Shown here: positions 8,534 to 15,990 of the stretch, in pieces
How the letters are laid out: the number at the start of each line of letters is the position of its first letter
Numbering within the stretch: the stretch's first letter is position 1
Assembly: GCA_040387735.1 (NCBI GenBank)
Contig: JAZKDE010000024.1
Span: forward strand, 3,407-67,406
Source: Arcicella sp040387735
GTDB lineage: Bacteria > Bacteroidota > Bacteroidia > Cytophagales > Spirosomataceae
Length of the DNA: 64,000 bases
Direction of reading: 5' to 3'
The notes under the pieces: generated by a model
Database searches by the model: none
Seen by the model: the letters and a program-made list of their open reading frames with translations, nothing else
Told to the model about the DNA's origin: nothing
Position numbers and translations under genes: made by a program

Positions 8534-9778
8534 TCAAACCCATTCAGTTTCCAGTGCAACGGGAGCCCTGAATGAAGTATTGAGAGCAAATTTAAAATTT
8601 TGATTGTGTGTTAGTGTTAAATTGGGTACTAAACGGGTGAGTTCTTCTAAAACCGTTTTAAATTCTAATTTTGCCAAAGGCGAACCTAAACAAAAATGGA
8701 TGCCGTAGCCAAAAGATAAATGCTCTTTGGCGTTAGTTCTTTCAATATCAAAAGTGTCTCCTTGCGGAAAATTAGTTTCATCCCGATTGGCGGAACCCAT
8801 GACCAATAATAAATTTGAACCTGCGGGAATTTCTACGCCACCAACAACACTATCTTCAAGGGCTTTTCTACGCCACGAAAGAATAGATGGTGAAAACCTT
8901 AAAATTTCTTCGATAGCATTGGGAATGAGTGCATTATTTTTACAAATGGCTTGCCAACTTTCGGGATGCGACAATAATTCTCGTACACCATTTCCAATGA
9001 GTGAAGTCGTTGTTTCGTGTCCTGCAAATAATTGGCTGTAACAAATTGCGGCAATTTCTTTATCGGTTATTTCGTGTCCTTCGGCTTGTAGTTTTACCAA
9101 ATCTCCAGGTAAATCATCGGAAGGATTTTCTTTGCGAAGAGCCACTAAATTTTGGCAATAATTCCAATAATTAACCATGTTTTGAGCATGAATCAATTGT
9201 TGGTCTTCGTCCAAATCTCCCCAAGTAATTAACAAACGACTTTCTGCCCAAGATTTTACTTTTTGTACGTCTTCATTGGGTACGCCCAAAAGCATAAAAA
9301 TTACTAAAGCGGGTAAATCATAAGCCAATTGTTTGATGATTTCGGCGTGACCATCGTCTTTAAATTGACTAATCATATCAATGGCTAAAGTACGAATGCG
9401 GGGTTCTAATTTCTTGAAACGACTCAATCCAAATGCCATACTGACGATTCGGCGGATACGAGTATGGTCGGGCGGAATGCGTCCTGAAAGCCCCGAAAGC
9501 CCAATCATCCCTTGCTCTTCCATCAATTGTTTTGCCTTCGGAGCAATGGGTTTGAATGGCGACTGAGCGTTTTCTGAAGTGTAAGTTTTCCAGTTACTAA
9601 AAATGGCTTTAATATCGTCATAACGAGTCACCACGTAATAGCCTAATTCTTGGCTGTAAAATACGGGTTGCTCATCTCTTGATTTTTTGTAAAAAGGGAA
9701 GGGATTTGATAAATCGAAGGGTTTAAACTCTTCGCTTATTTTATGGTATGGACAGCCAACAGACGTACTCATTAGCAT
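8534..9778 (-). CDS. Cytochrome P450 (bacterial class I)
   Basis: This 414-residue soluble P450 has the I-helix oxygen-activation motif AGHETT (252-257), the K-helix ExxR at Glu291-Arg294, and the haem-binding loop FGYGIHFCLG with Cys363 as the iron ligand. It has no membrane anchor, so it is a class I enzyme that needs a ferredoxin and a reductase, both encoded at the far end of this block. A second ATG at codon 3 (9772) is an equally good start. It probably hydroxylates a hydrophobic small molecule as the first step of the pathway. The subfamily and substrate cannot be named from sequence alone. A promoter-like box and a tandem repeat lie just upstream. Confidence 0.93.
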   Translation of the reverse strand: MLMSTSVGCPYHKISEEFKPFDLSNPFPFYKKSRDEQPVFYSQELGYYVVTRYDDIKAIFSNWKTYTSENAQSPFKPIAPKAKQLMEEQGMIGLSGLSGRIPPDHTRIRRIVSMAFGLSRFKKLEPRIRTLAIDMISQFKDDGHAEIIKQLAYDLPALVIFMLLGVPNEDVQKVKSWAESRLLITWGDLDEDQQLIHAQNMVNYWNYCQNLVALRKENPSDDLPGDLVKLQAEGHEITDKEIAAICYSQLFAGHETTTSLIGNGVRELLSHPESWQAICKNNALIPNAIEEILRFSPSILSWRRKALEDSVVGGVEIPAGSNLLLVMGSANRDETNFPQGDTFDIERTNAKEHLSFGYGIHFCLGSPLAKLEFKTVLEELTRLVPNLTLTHNQNFKFALNTSFRAPVALETEWV

Positions 9779-9808
9779 TATATTTTAAGGTTGATTCTAA
9801 ATATTAAT

Positions 9809-9816
9809 CAAACTTA
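9809..9816 (-). promoter_or_regulatory. Bacteroidota-type -7 box (TAAGTTTG) before the P450
   Basis: Read on the minus strand, this octamer fits the TAnnTTTG consensus of Bacteroidota housekeeping promoters and lies about 30 bp before the P450 start codon. No good TTTG is seen at the -33 spacing. Instead a tandem repeat occupies the region, which would fit an activator-dependent promoter. Confidence 0.5.
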
Positions 9817-9826
9817 CAACGCTATT

Positions 9827-9848
9827 CTTTGGTTTTTCTTTGGTTTTT
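9827..9848 (-). promoter_or_regulatory. Tandem 11-bp repeat, candidate SARP operator
   Basis: On the minus strand the sequence AAAAACCAAAG occurs twice in perfect tandem (9848-9838 and 9837-9827), ten bases upstream of the TAAGTTTG box. SARP-family activators bind heptamer direct repeats with an 11-bp period placed next to the promoter core. Here ACCAAAG heptamers are spaced by four bases. The site lies between the regulator gene and the P450 gene. Binding is inferred and not shown. Confidence 0.5.
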
Positions 9849-9859
9849 GTAGTACTATT

Positions 9860-11344
9860 TTAATTTTTTCTTAAAATATTCAAATATAATTCTCGTATTT
9901 CGGCAGAAGGTAATCCTAAATTGAATTTTTTGAGTGATTCCGTATAAATTCGGTATTGTCGATGAATGGCATCAAATCGTTGAGCTTCGGCGAGGGTAAT
10001 CAGTTTTTCTTTATGGGCTGCTTCCAAACTTGGGTCTTCGGATAAGGCTTTATCGCAGTAAGTTATCGCCACGGATAAATTGCCCAATTGGCGGTGAATA
10101 CTCGCCAAGCTATACAGCAATTTATGGTACATCTCACGGTACCAAAATCGTTTTCCCCAACACCAATCATTCTCATTATTTTCGATGTATTTCAGCGGAA
10201 TATCATTAAATAAATCACCACTGTAAAGTCTTTCTGCCGACTCGTAACAGATTTTGGCTTGCTCAATATTATTTTCCTTAATGTGTTCATTTCCTTTGAA
10301 GCATAATTCCTGAAACATCGGAAGGTCAATCCAACTATCAAAGGGCAATCTCAAATAATAAATCGAACCTTGCAGGGTGATGAATGAAGATATTAAACTG
10401 CTATCTTGATTACCATTTAATACCATTCTCAAATACCGAATGGCGTGATAAAGTCGATTCATTGCTTGTTCTGTCGTGTCAGCATCTTGCCATAATAAAT
10501 CCGCTAACTCCTCGCCACTGGCTCCTTTTTCACCTCTTATTAATAGAAATGCAAAAATTGTTTTGAGTTTTTTCGTTGCTCCCGCTTTGGTATTCCAGTC
10601 GATGAGTTCGCCATTTTCTCGGTGAATTCTCAATTCGCCCAAGCACCTGATTTTCCATCTTCCTTCGTTGGTTTGGGCAATTTTTGTGGAGATTTTCTTT
10701 TCGATTGGGTAATTTTTCTTCTCCTCATTTTCTTCGCTTGAAAGTTGAACAACTGATTTTTTACGTTGCGAATCAATCTTAGAAAGCCAATAATTGAAAC
10801 GGGGTTTTAAGTGATTTTTCTTGATAATATTGGCGGGTAAAAAGTATGGATTGGGTTTTATTTCGTTTTCGGTATAAATTTCGGGATGCGAAAAAAGCCC
10901 CAACATGAGTTGTTCATCTAATAATATAGATTCGTTGTAAATGCAAACGATGGAGATATGATTGGTGAGTAAATATTTTTGAAAAGCTTCCTGCAATTCC
11001 CTCAGATAAATATCTCCCGATGGCGTTCTGACTGCCCAAGTCATTTCGCAAAAAATGACTAAATTCAAGTTCCCAGTATTAACGATTGCGTTTACTTTTT
11101 GCTCAAGGGCTGCAATTACGGGTTTCGCTCGCACGACTTGCTCACGTAAATAAAAATCTGCGGAAGATACAATTTCTCCATTTTGAACTGCATAATCAGC
11201 AATTTTCAAAGCTGTCTTAACGTAATTCAAAGCGTGTTCGTCGGCAATGTAAAGCCAATAATCGTGGTCAGAAAGTATTTTGGAGGTATTTTCCCACAAA
11301 ATTTCTTCTTCAGAATTGAATAATCCTATAAAATGACTTTCCAT
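9860..11344 (-). CDS. MEDS/SARP-type transcriptional regulator with BTAD domain
   Basis: This 494-residue protein has three parts. Residues 1 to about 165 resemble the MEDS sensory domain (DcmR-type), with WLYIADEHA, a central LREQVVRAKP segment and LVIFCEMTWAVRTPSG followed by VCIYN. Residues of about 225-315 form an OmpR-like winged helix of SARP type, with GEELADLLWQDADTTEQAMNR at its core. The C-terminal part is a TPR-rich BTAD domain with ERLYSGDLF, a run of helices and EDPSLEAAHKEKL. SARPs activate nearby operons by binding direct repeats. The gene lies 81 bp upstream of the P450 gene on the same strand and probably controls the block in response to a small ligand. Confidence 0.75.
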   Translation of the reverse strand: MESHFIGLFNSEEEILWENTSKILSDHDYWLYIADEHALNYVKTALKIADYAVQNGEIVSSADFYLREQVVRAKPVIAALEQKVNAIVNTGNLNLVIFCEMTWAVRTPSGDIYLRELQEAFQKYLLTNHISIVCIYNESILLDEQLMLGLFSHPEIYTENEIKPNPYFLPANIIKKNHLKPRFNYWLSKIDSQRKKSVVQLSSEENEEKKNYPIEKKISTKIAQTNEGRWKIRCLGELRIHRENGELIDWNTKAGATKKLKTIFAFLLIRGEKGASGEELADLLWQDADTTEQAMNRLYHAIRYLRMVLNGNQDSSLISSFITLQGSIYYLRLPFDSWIDLPMFQELCFKGNEHIKENNIEQAKICYESAERLYSGDLFNDIPLKYIENNENDWCWGKRFWYREMYHKLLYSLASIHRQLGNLSVAITYCDKALSEDPSLEAAHKEKLITLAEAQRFDAIHRQYRIYTESLKKFNLGLPSAEIRELYLNILRKN

Positions 11345-11674
11345 ATTGTTCTCAAAATGACAATTCTCGTTTTAGAGTACAATGATAAATAGATTAAGGC
11401 TAAGTACAAGATGGCAAGTTGGAAGCGAGGATGATTTTCTAAAAAATAGGAAGAGAATATTCTGTATTTGATTGATTACAAAAAATTTGGCGAGCCTTAT
11501 AAAGGTTCGCCAAAAAATATCACTAACACACCAAAATATAATTAAGTATTCCGCTAAGAACACAAAATGTATTTCTTGTCTATATATACGAGATTCGTGA
11601 AAAAAAGTAACTCGGTTTTAAGAAAAAAGTTAAAATATAATATTAATGCTTTATTTAAGATGTGAATGTGGAAT
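11345..11674. other. 330-bp intergenic region with a hairpin repeat
   Basis: This is the region upstream of the regulator gene and downstream of the acyltransferase-like gene. It holds copy A of a 54-bp repeat (11484-11537) that includes a terminator-like hairpin. The rest is very AT-rich. No coding frame is convincing. Confidence 0.6.
11484..11537 (-). repeat. 54-bp hairpin-bearing intergenic repeat, copy A
   Basis: On the minus strand this segment matches 44109-44162 (plus strand) at 49 of 54 positions. The first 20 bases are identical. The second half forms a hairpin with arms 11486-11498 and 11502-11514 (13 bp, one mismatch, 3-base loop), followed on the minus strand by a run of T, so it can end transcription of the 11675-12631 gene. 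Confidence 0.75.
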
Positions 11675-12631
11675 TTAGAAAAGTATAAAATAGGTTTTTT
11701 TATCTGATAATTCTGCTCCTAAACTTCGTTTAAAGTGAGATAACCCTTCGTTTAAAATACCCTTATCAGTGGCGATCCCTAAGTCTAATATTTTAAAATT
11801 TTGTTGCTGAGTATATTCGTAAATTCCTGATAATAAAAAGGTTGTGGGGCTGTCTTTGAGGAAATCTTCGTGGTCAGCGAGATAAAAAGTGTAAAGTATC
11901 TCTTCGTTAATTTTAATGGTGACAGCTACTGCAATTGTTTGCTCATTTTGATAAACAGAGAAAAAATAAAAATTTTCTGGAAATTTCTGAAAATGTTCAG
12001 TCAATTGTACCAAATCCATCGTCATTGGGCGATTTTTACGAATCCTTGAGCGTTCAATGAAAGCATGAAAATTCAATAAATCGGGATTGAGTTCTTGTTT
12101 GAAAATAAACTTATTTTTGTCTGCTTTTCGGAGTAACTGCTTGGCTCTTAAAGAAATGACGGTATTGTAAAATGATTTCTGACTGATTTTTATTTCAAAA
12201 TTTTGTTCCGTGAATTTAATGTAAAACCCTAATTTTAAAAGGCAATTATCTTGTATTTCTTGCTGTTTTACCGAAAAATATCCAGCAGGATATGCATTCA
12301 TCACAAGCTGCTTTAGGTTAGGTATTTTATCTTTTAAATGAGAAATTGACGCTACTAAAAAACTGGATAAAACATTTTCTGAAAGAGATTCGCTAAATTC
12401 AATTCCGCCAAAGGTTGCTTTGAGTGGAGAGTAGGCAATATTATTTTTGATAAGCACACTAAAACGTGCGTCAATAGTTCTTGTGACAATATTTTGCCAG
12501 TAAAAGGTATAAGATTCTTCCCCACCTTGATGCTGTAAATGGGCTATTTCATTGAAAAAATACCTTTTAAAATTGAAGAGGTTTTCAGCAGTAGCATTGG
12601 AATTTTCGGAGATGATTAATTGATATTTCAC
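11675..12631 (-). CDS. GNAT/FemAB-like acyltransferase of unknown substrate
   Basis: This 318-residue soluble protein has the look of the FemAB or BioF2-like GNAT fold. The C-terminal half (about 160-318) contains LRAKQLLRKADKNKF, a strand pair NFYFFSVYQNEQTIAVAVTIK, a YTFYLADHEDF segment and the late GIYEYTQQQNFKILDLG, which align with the acetyltransferase core. The N-terminal half is a divergent related fold. There is no signal peptide. Such proteins often transfer acyl or aminoacyl groups in cell envelope or polysaccharide work. It stands alone, with its own likely terminator downstream. The function is not known. Confidence 0.55.
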   Translation of the reverse strand: MKYQLIISENSNATAENLFNFKRYFFNEIAHLQHQGGEESYTFYWQNIVTRTIDARFSVLIKNNIAYSPLKATFGGIEFSESLSENVLSSFLVASISHLKDKIPNLKQLVMNAYPAGYFSVKQQEIQDNCLLKLGFYIKFTEQNFEIKISQKSFYNTVISLRAKQLLRKADKNKFIFKQELNPDLLNFHAFIERSRIRKNRPMTMDLVQLTEHFQKFPENFYFFSVYQNEQTIAVAVTIKINEEILYTFYLADHEDFLKDSPTTFLLSGIYEYTQQQNFKILDLGIATDKGILNEGLSHFKRSLGAELSDKKTYFILF

Positions 12632-12648
12632 GAGTCGAGAGTAAAAAT

Positions 12649-12683
12649 AAAAAGGATTTCAGGTTTAGCTTGAAATCCTTTTT
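12649..12683 (-). terminator. Rho-independent terminator of the outer membrane protein gene
   Basis: Perfect 13-bp arms, 12649-12661 and 12671-12683, surround a 9-base loop. On the minus strand the hairpin is followed by a T-rich tract, and it lies 20 bp past the stop codon of the 12704-13231 gene. Confidence 0.8.
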
Positions 12684-12703
12684 GATGTCCCTTTCTAAAT
12701 GAT

Positions 12704-13231
12704 TTATTTTTTCTTTGGGAGATAAACTTGAAGCCCTACTTGCAGACCAATGAGGTCACTTCTATACGATGAAATACCGCTCAATGAGCTAAAGGAGTTT
12801 CCATAAGTTCCCATGATGTCAATGGATACATAATTACTGACGAAATTAGCAAGTCCTGCACCAACGCTATAATTTGTTGAACCACCCTCCGTTTGAAATC
12901 CTAAACCGCCCAAAAAGAAAAATTTAGAAGACCTTTCATTGTTAAAATAATATCGAGCTTGTGGACCTATAACAGCATTGCTTCCAGTGCTAACGTAAAG
13001 AATATTAGCCCCAAGAGCTACATTTTTAGAAATCATCTTAGCACCTGATAAACTTCCGTAAAATACATCAGAACCAGAAGCATTCAAGTAAGAAAGATTG
13101 CCTCCTAACAACCAAGTTCCTTTATCAAGGTAGGTAATCTCATCTTTTTGGGGAGATTCTTGAGCTTGTCCATTAGAAATAATAGGGGCGATTAAAAGAC
13201 ATAATGTCACGAAGATTTGCTTTTTAAACAT
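12704..13231 (-). CDS. Small outer membrane beta-barrel protein
   Basis: This 175-residue protein has a Sec signal peptide (about residues 1-22, hydrophobic core VTLCLLIAPII) and then short amphipathic strands with many Gly, Ser and Tyr. Repeated turns such as GGNLSYLNASG and GAGLANFVSNYV are typical of the OMP_b-brl or porin-like barrels of Bacteroidota. No enzyme motif is visible. The C-terminus ends LQVYLPKKK, so the final aromatic signal is internal to a short basic tail. It is a single gene with its own terminator. The role is unknown. Confidence 0.7.
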   Translation of the reverse strand: MFKKQIFVTLCLLIAPIISNGQAQESPQKDEITYLDKGTWLLGGNLSYLNASGSDVFYGSLSGAKMISKNVALGANILYVSTGSNAVIGPQARYYFNNERSSKFFFLGGLGFQTEGGSTNYSVGAGLANFVSNYVSIDIMGTYGNSFSSLSGISSYRSDLIGLQVGLQVYLPKKK

Positions 13232-13433
13232 GGTATAAGAGTTTAATTGATATGTGAGAAAACTTTAATAGATATGTTCAATGTAAGGAAGGGACAAAGA
13301 GTAAAGTTTTCGGAAGGCAAGATATTATTTTCTTCTTGGTAGTCGTACTTTTGTGGTATAAAATCTGAAAATAGATTTATCAAAAGGTAAACCTTATTCA
13401 AATTATATGCGTTAGGAAAATAAAAACGAAAAT

Positions 13434-13586
13434 TTGGAAACTCAACAACCTCCTCAAAATAAGATTTTGGCATGGCTCAGACGACTTGGTTGGGCTGGAT
13501 TTTTCTTCTTCTTGATAAAGGGAGTGACTCTTTATATAATTCTTCCGTATTTAATTGCCACTGGAGTGATTAGTTGTGAGAAATAG
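13434..13586 (+). CDS. Small membrane protein, 50 residues, TTG start
   Basis: A short frame on the plus strand begins with TTG at 13434 and ends at TAG 13584-13586. An in-frame stop at 13413 leaves no upstream ATG. The peptide starts polar (ETQQPPQNK), then has the amphipathic helix ILAWLRRLGWAG, then a hydrophobic stretch from FFFFLIKG through TLYIILPYLIATGV, ending CEK. The charge pattern and strong terminator immediately after it support a real gene. I recall short Bacteroidota membrane peptides of similar make-up, but I cannot name the family. The minus-strand frame opposite it has no protein-like character. Confidence 0.6.
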   Translation: METQQPPQNKILAWLRRLGWAGFFFFLIKGVTLYIILPYLIATGVISCEK

Positions 13587-13590
13587 GATT

Positions 13591-13631
13591 ACACAATAAA
13601 GGCTTCGCAGTGAGCGAAGCCTTTATTGTGT
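13591..13631. terminator. Strong bidirectional terminator (18-bp perfect stem)
   Basis: The arms 13591-13608 and 13614-13631 are perfectly complementary around the loop AGTGA. It separates the plus-strand small membrane protein gene from the convergent YtxH gene and can serve both. Confidence 0.85.
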
Positions 13632-13645
13632 ATTAGAAATCTGAC

Positions 13646-13942
13646 TTATTTAACTGGTTCAGTACTTGTAGCTGGTTTTGCACCGCCCATTAAGTCTTGC
13701 AAAAATTTCTCAATATCAGGAAATTGCTCTTTTAAAGCGGCTGCTCCTTCCGTTTTCAATTTTTCAAAATATTCCGGAGCTTTGTCAATTGCACCTTCGG
13801 CTTCGGTTTTCAATTGAGAGGCTTTGTCTTTCAAATCCGCAAGGGTTTTTTCTCCTTCTTCGGTTTGTAAATATTTGTTCAAGGCAACGCCAGCGGCGGC
13901 TCCCAGAAGAAATGTTGCGATATGTTTTGCGTTTACTGGCAT
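13646..13942 (-). CDS. YtxH-domain protein
   Basis: This 98-residue protein has the typical YtxH layout: a short N-terminal hydrophobic Gly/Ala segment (FLLGAAAGVALN, residues 11-22) followed by a charged amphipathic helix rich in Lys, Glu and Ala (LADLKDKASQLKTEAEGAID). YtxH proteins are small, membrane-associated, stress-linked proteins of unknown mechanism. It lies 18 bp downstream of ypdA on the same strand and probably shares its transcript. Its end faces the strong terminator at 13591-13631. Confidence 0.75.
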   Translation of the reverse strand: MPVNAKHIATFLLGAAAGVALNKYLQTEEGEKTLADLKDKASQLKTEAEGAIDKAPEYFEKLKTEGAAALKEQFPDIEKFLQDLMGGAKPATSTEPVK

Positions 13943-13960
13943 GGTTTTATGGTTTTAAAT

Positions 13961-14935
13961 TTACGTTAAAAATACAGATTTTTCAGTAATTTTCTTGATG
14001 ATTTTCACTGCATGAACCCGTGAATTTTCGATGAACAATGAGTGGGTATTCATCCCTCCGCATATCACTCCTGCGAGGTAAACATTGGGTAGATTTGTCT
14101 CTTGAGTTTCATCGTCATAAGTGGGTTTCATAATCTCATCGGCAGATAAATCAACCCCAATTTTACGTAAAAAATTAAGGTTTGGTTGATAACCCGTCAT
14201 GGCAATTACGTAGTCATTTTCTATCGTTACAATTCCCTCGGGCGTTTTTATATCTATCTCATGCTCACGTATTTCGGCTACTTCAGAATTAAAAAAAGCT
14301 TTAATTGAACCTTCCGAAATTCGATTTTCTATGTCTGGTTTTGCCCAATATTTTACTCGACTTCCAATCTCATTGTGTCTTAAAATCATGGTAACATCAG
14401 CACCCTTTCGCCAGGTCTCCAAAGCGGCATCAACAGCTGAATTATTGGCTCCAACGACCACTACTTTTTGCAAAGCGTAGAAGTGAGGTTCTTCGTAATA
14501 ATGAGTTACTTTCGGAAGATTTTCACCCTCGACATTCATCAAATACGGAATGTCATAAAAACCAGTTGCAATAACGATATGTTTAGTTTCGTAGTGATTC
14601 TTTTTTGTATGAATGGTATAGGATTCTTCGGGTGTTCTCTGAATATTATCTACTTCTTCAAACAATTTGAGGTTCAATTTACGGTGCAAAGCCACACGAC
14701 GATAATACTCCAATGCTTCCGAACGAGTAGGTTTTGCATTATTGGAAACGAAAGGTACATCACCGATTTCCAGACGGTCAGACGTACTGAAAAAAGTCAT
14801 GTTTGCTGGATAATTATAAAGCGAATTGACCAAACAGCCTTTTTCCAAAATCAAATAATGAAGTCCTGCTGTTTGTGCTTCGAGTCCACACGCTAAGCCA
14901 ATGGGGCCACCCCCGATAATGATTAAATCGTACAT
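13961..14935 (-). CDS. ypdA: YpdA family bacillithiol disulfide reductase
   Basis: This 324-residue FAD/NAD(P)H flavoprotein has the N-terminal motif GGGPIG (8-13), a second Rossmann motif VVGANNSAVDAAL (about residues 160-172) and the C-terminal LPNVYLAGVICGG. The segment SLYNYPANMTFFSTSDRLEIG is characteristic of YpdA rather than thioredoxin reductase, and there is no CxxC. YpdA reduces bacillithiol disulfide with NADPH in the cytosol. The deacetylase of bacillithiol synthesis, bshB1, is in the same window (62422-63141), which supports the call. It is followed by the YtxH gene. Confidence 0.85.
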   Translation of the reverse strand: MYDLIIIGGGPIGLACGLEAQTAGLHYLILEKGCLVNSLYNYPANMTFFSTSDRLEIGDVPFVSNNAKPTRSEALEYYRRVALHRKLNLKLFEEVDNIQRTPEESYTIHTKKNHYETKHIVIATGFYDIPYLMNVEGENLPKVTHYYEEPHFYALQKVVVVGANNSAVDAALETWRKGADVTMILRHNEIGSRVKYWAKPDIENRISEGSIKAFFNSEVAEIREHEIDIKTPEGIVTIENDYVIAMTGYQPNLNFLRKIGVDLSADEIMKPTYDDETQETNLPNVYLAGVICGGMNTHSLFIENSRVHAVKIIKKITEKSVFLT

Positions 14936-14946
14936 TTTTTGATAAG

Positions 14947-15006
14947 GTAGGACAGCTTTCCAAACTGTCTTTTAGAATTTACAGACAGCTTGGAAAGCCG
15001 TCCTAC
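14947..15006 (-). repeat. 24-bp inverted repeat hairpin upstream of ypdA
   Basis: The arms 14947-14970 and 14983-15006 match over 24 bp with two differences. On the minus-strand RNA both become G-U pairs, so the stem is unbroken only in that orientation. It lies between ypdA and the terminator of the gene before it and could act in the ypdA leader or be a dispersed palindromic element. Confidence 0.6.
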
Positions 15007-15023
15007 TTACAAATAAACACAAA

Positions 15024-15059
15024 AAAAATCCCATCAGGTTCATTTCTGATGGGATTTTT
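15024..15059. terminator. Terminator of the GIN-domain gene
   Basis: Perfect 14-bp arms, 15024-15037 and 15046-15059, surround an 8-base loop. On the minus strand the hairpin is followed by eight T. It lies 85 bp beyond the stop of the 15144-15857 gene. Confidence 0.8.
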
Positions 15060-15143
15060 ATAAAGTAGTAAAGGTTTTAATCTGGATTTTTAAAAACAAG
15101 TTAAAAAGCTGAGTTACTCATTTGTTACAGATTAAAATCTGTG

Positions 15144-15857
15144 CTATTCACTCTTGACTGAACTTGCTCCAGAAACGTCAGACTTTACCGAAGGTTGTCC
15201 ACGATAACGCAACGATGATGCTCCGCTTGCTTCAACCGTTAATGTTTTGCTTGCATTTACTTTTACCGAACTTGCTCCAGAAATATCCGCATCAATATCA
15301 CGAGCGGGGAAATTATAGCAATTTACCGAACTTGCTCCCGAAACATCAAAATTCATTTTAGAGGTATTTCCGTTCATTTTGATGGATGATGCACCCGAAC
15401 AATCTAAGTTTACTTTGTCCGCTTTGAGGCTGATTTCTGAATTAGCTGCTCCCGAAAATTTAAGAGAGACTTCTTCTAAATCATTAAATCCAGAGATTTT
15501 TGATTTTGTTGCTCCCGAAAAATCTACTTGCTTCAAATTGGGCATTACAATTGTGAAAGCAACTCGTTTACGACTATTATTCCATTTCCAACCGCCTTTG
15601 CTATTGTGGTATTTCGCAATAAGCGTTCCACCATTGATTCTTACTTCTAAGTCTTCAAGGTCTTCAGAACGTTCAGCATCCACGACTACTTTATAATTTG
15701 AGCCTTGAACTACGTCAATCAAAAAGGCACTTGACATATCCAATTTATCGAAACCTTTCAATTGGAATTCTTTTTTGTTTTGAGCTATTAATTCGTTTGT
15801 AAAAAATAACAAAGTAGTAATAACGAATAAATTTCGGAGGTTGAGTTTCATTTTCAT
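15144..15857 (-). CDS. Secreted GIN-domain (DUF2807) beta-helix protein
   Basis: This 237-residue protein has a signal peptide (hydrophobic core LFVITTLLFFTNELIA) and a DUF2807/GIN domain. SGA occurs seven times, five of them as SGASS followed by a hydrophobic residue, at roughly regular spacing. This fits a right-handed beta-helix or beta-roll with a Ser/Gly ladder. It probably sits in the periplasm or on the cell surface. The C-terminal part of the PspC protein upstream has the same RYRGEPSV/RYRGQPSV and GG/GASSV endings, so the two are related and probably co-regulated by the PadR regulator. Confidence 0.8.
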   Translation of the reverse strand: MKMKLNLRNLFVITTLLFFTNELIAQNKKEFQLKGFDKLDMSSAFLIDVVQGSNYKVVVDAERSEDLEDLEVRINGGTLIAKYHNSKGGWKWNNSRKRVAFTIVMPNLKQVDFSGATKSKISGFNDLEEVSLKFSGAANSEISLKADKVNLDCSGASSIKMNGNTSKMNFDVSGASSVNCYNFPARDIDADISGASSVKVNASKTLTVEASGASSLRYRGQPSVKSDVSGASSVKSE

Positions 15858-15990
15858 ATTGTTTTGAGTTTAGTTATAAGATGCAGGTTTAGAGGTTAAG
15901 GTTGCAAAGGGTTGGAAAAAACTGCAAATCTTTATTCGGAATTTCATGAAAGTCGTCTTGCCAAAGGAAGACTTTCATAAAATCATGGAT

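Noticed and set aside
13243..13473. Minus-strand 76-residue frame
   Set aside because: Its composition is not protein-like, and its upper end overlaps the 5' part of the plus-strand small membrane protein gene.
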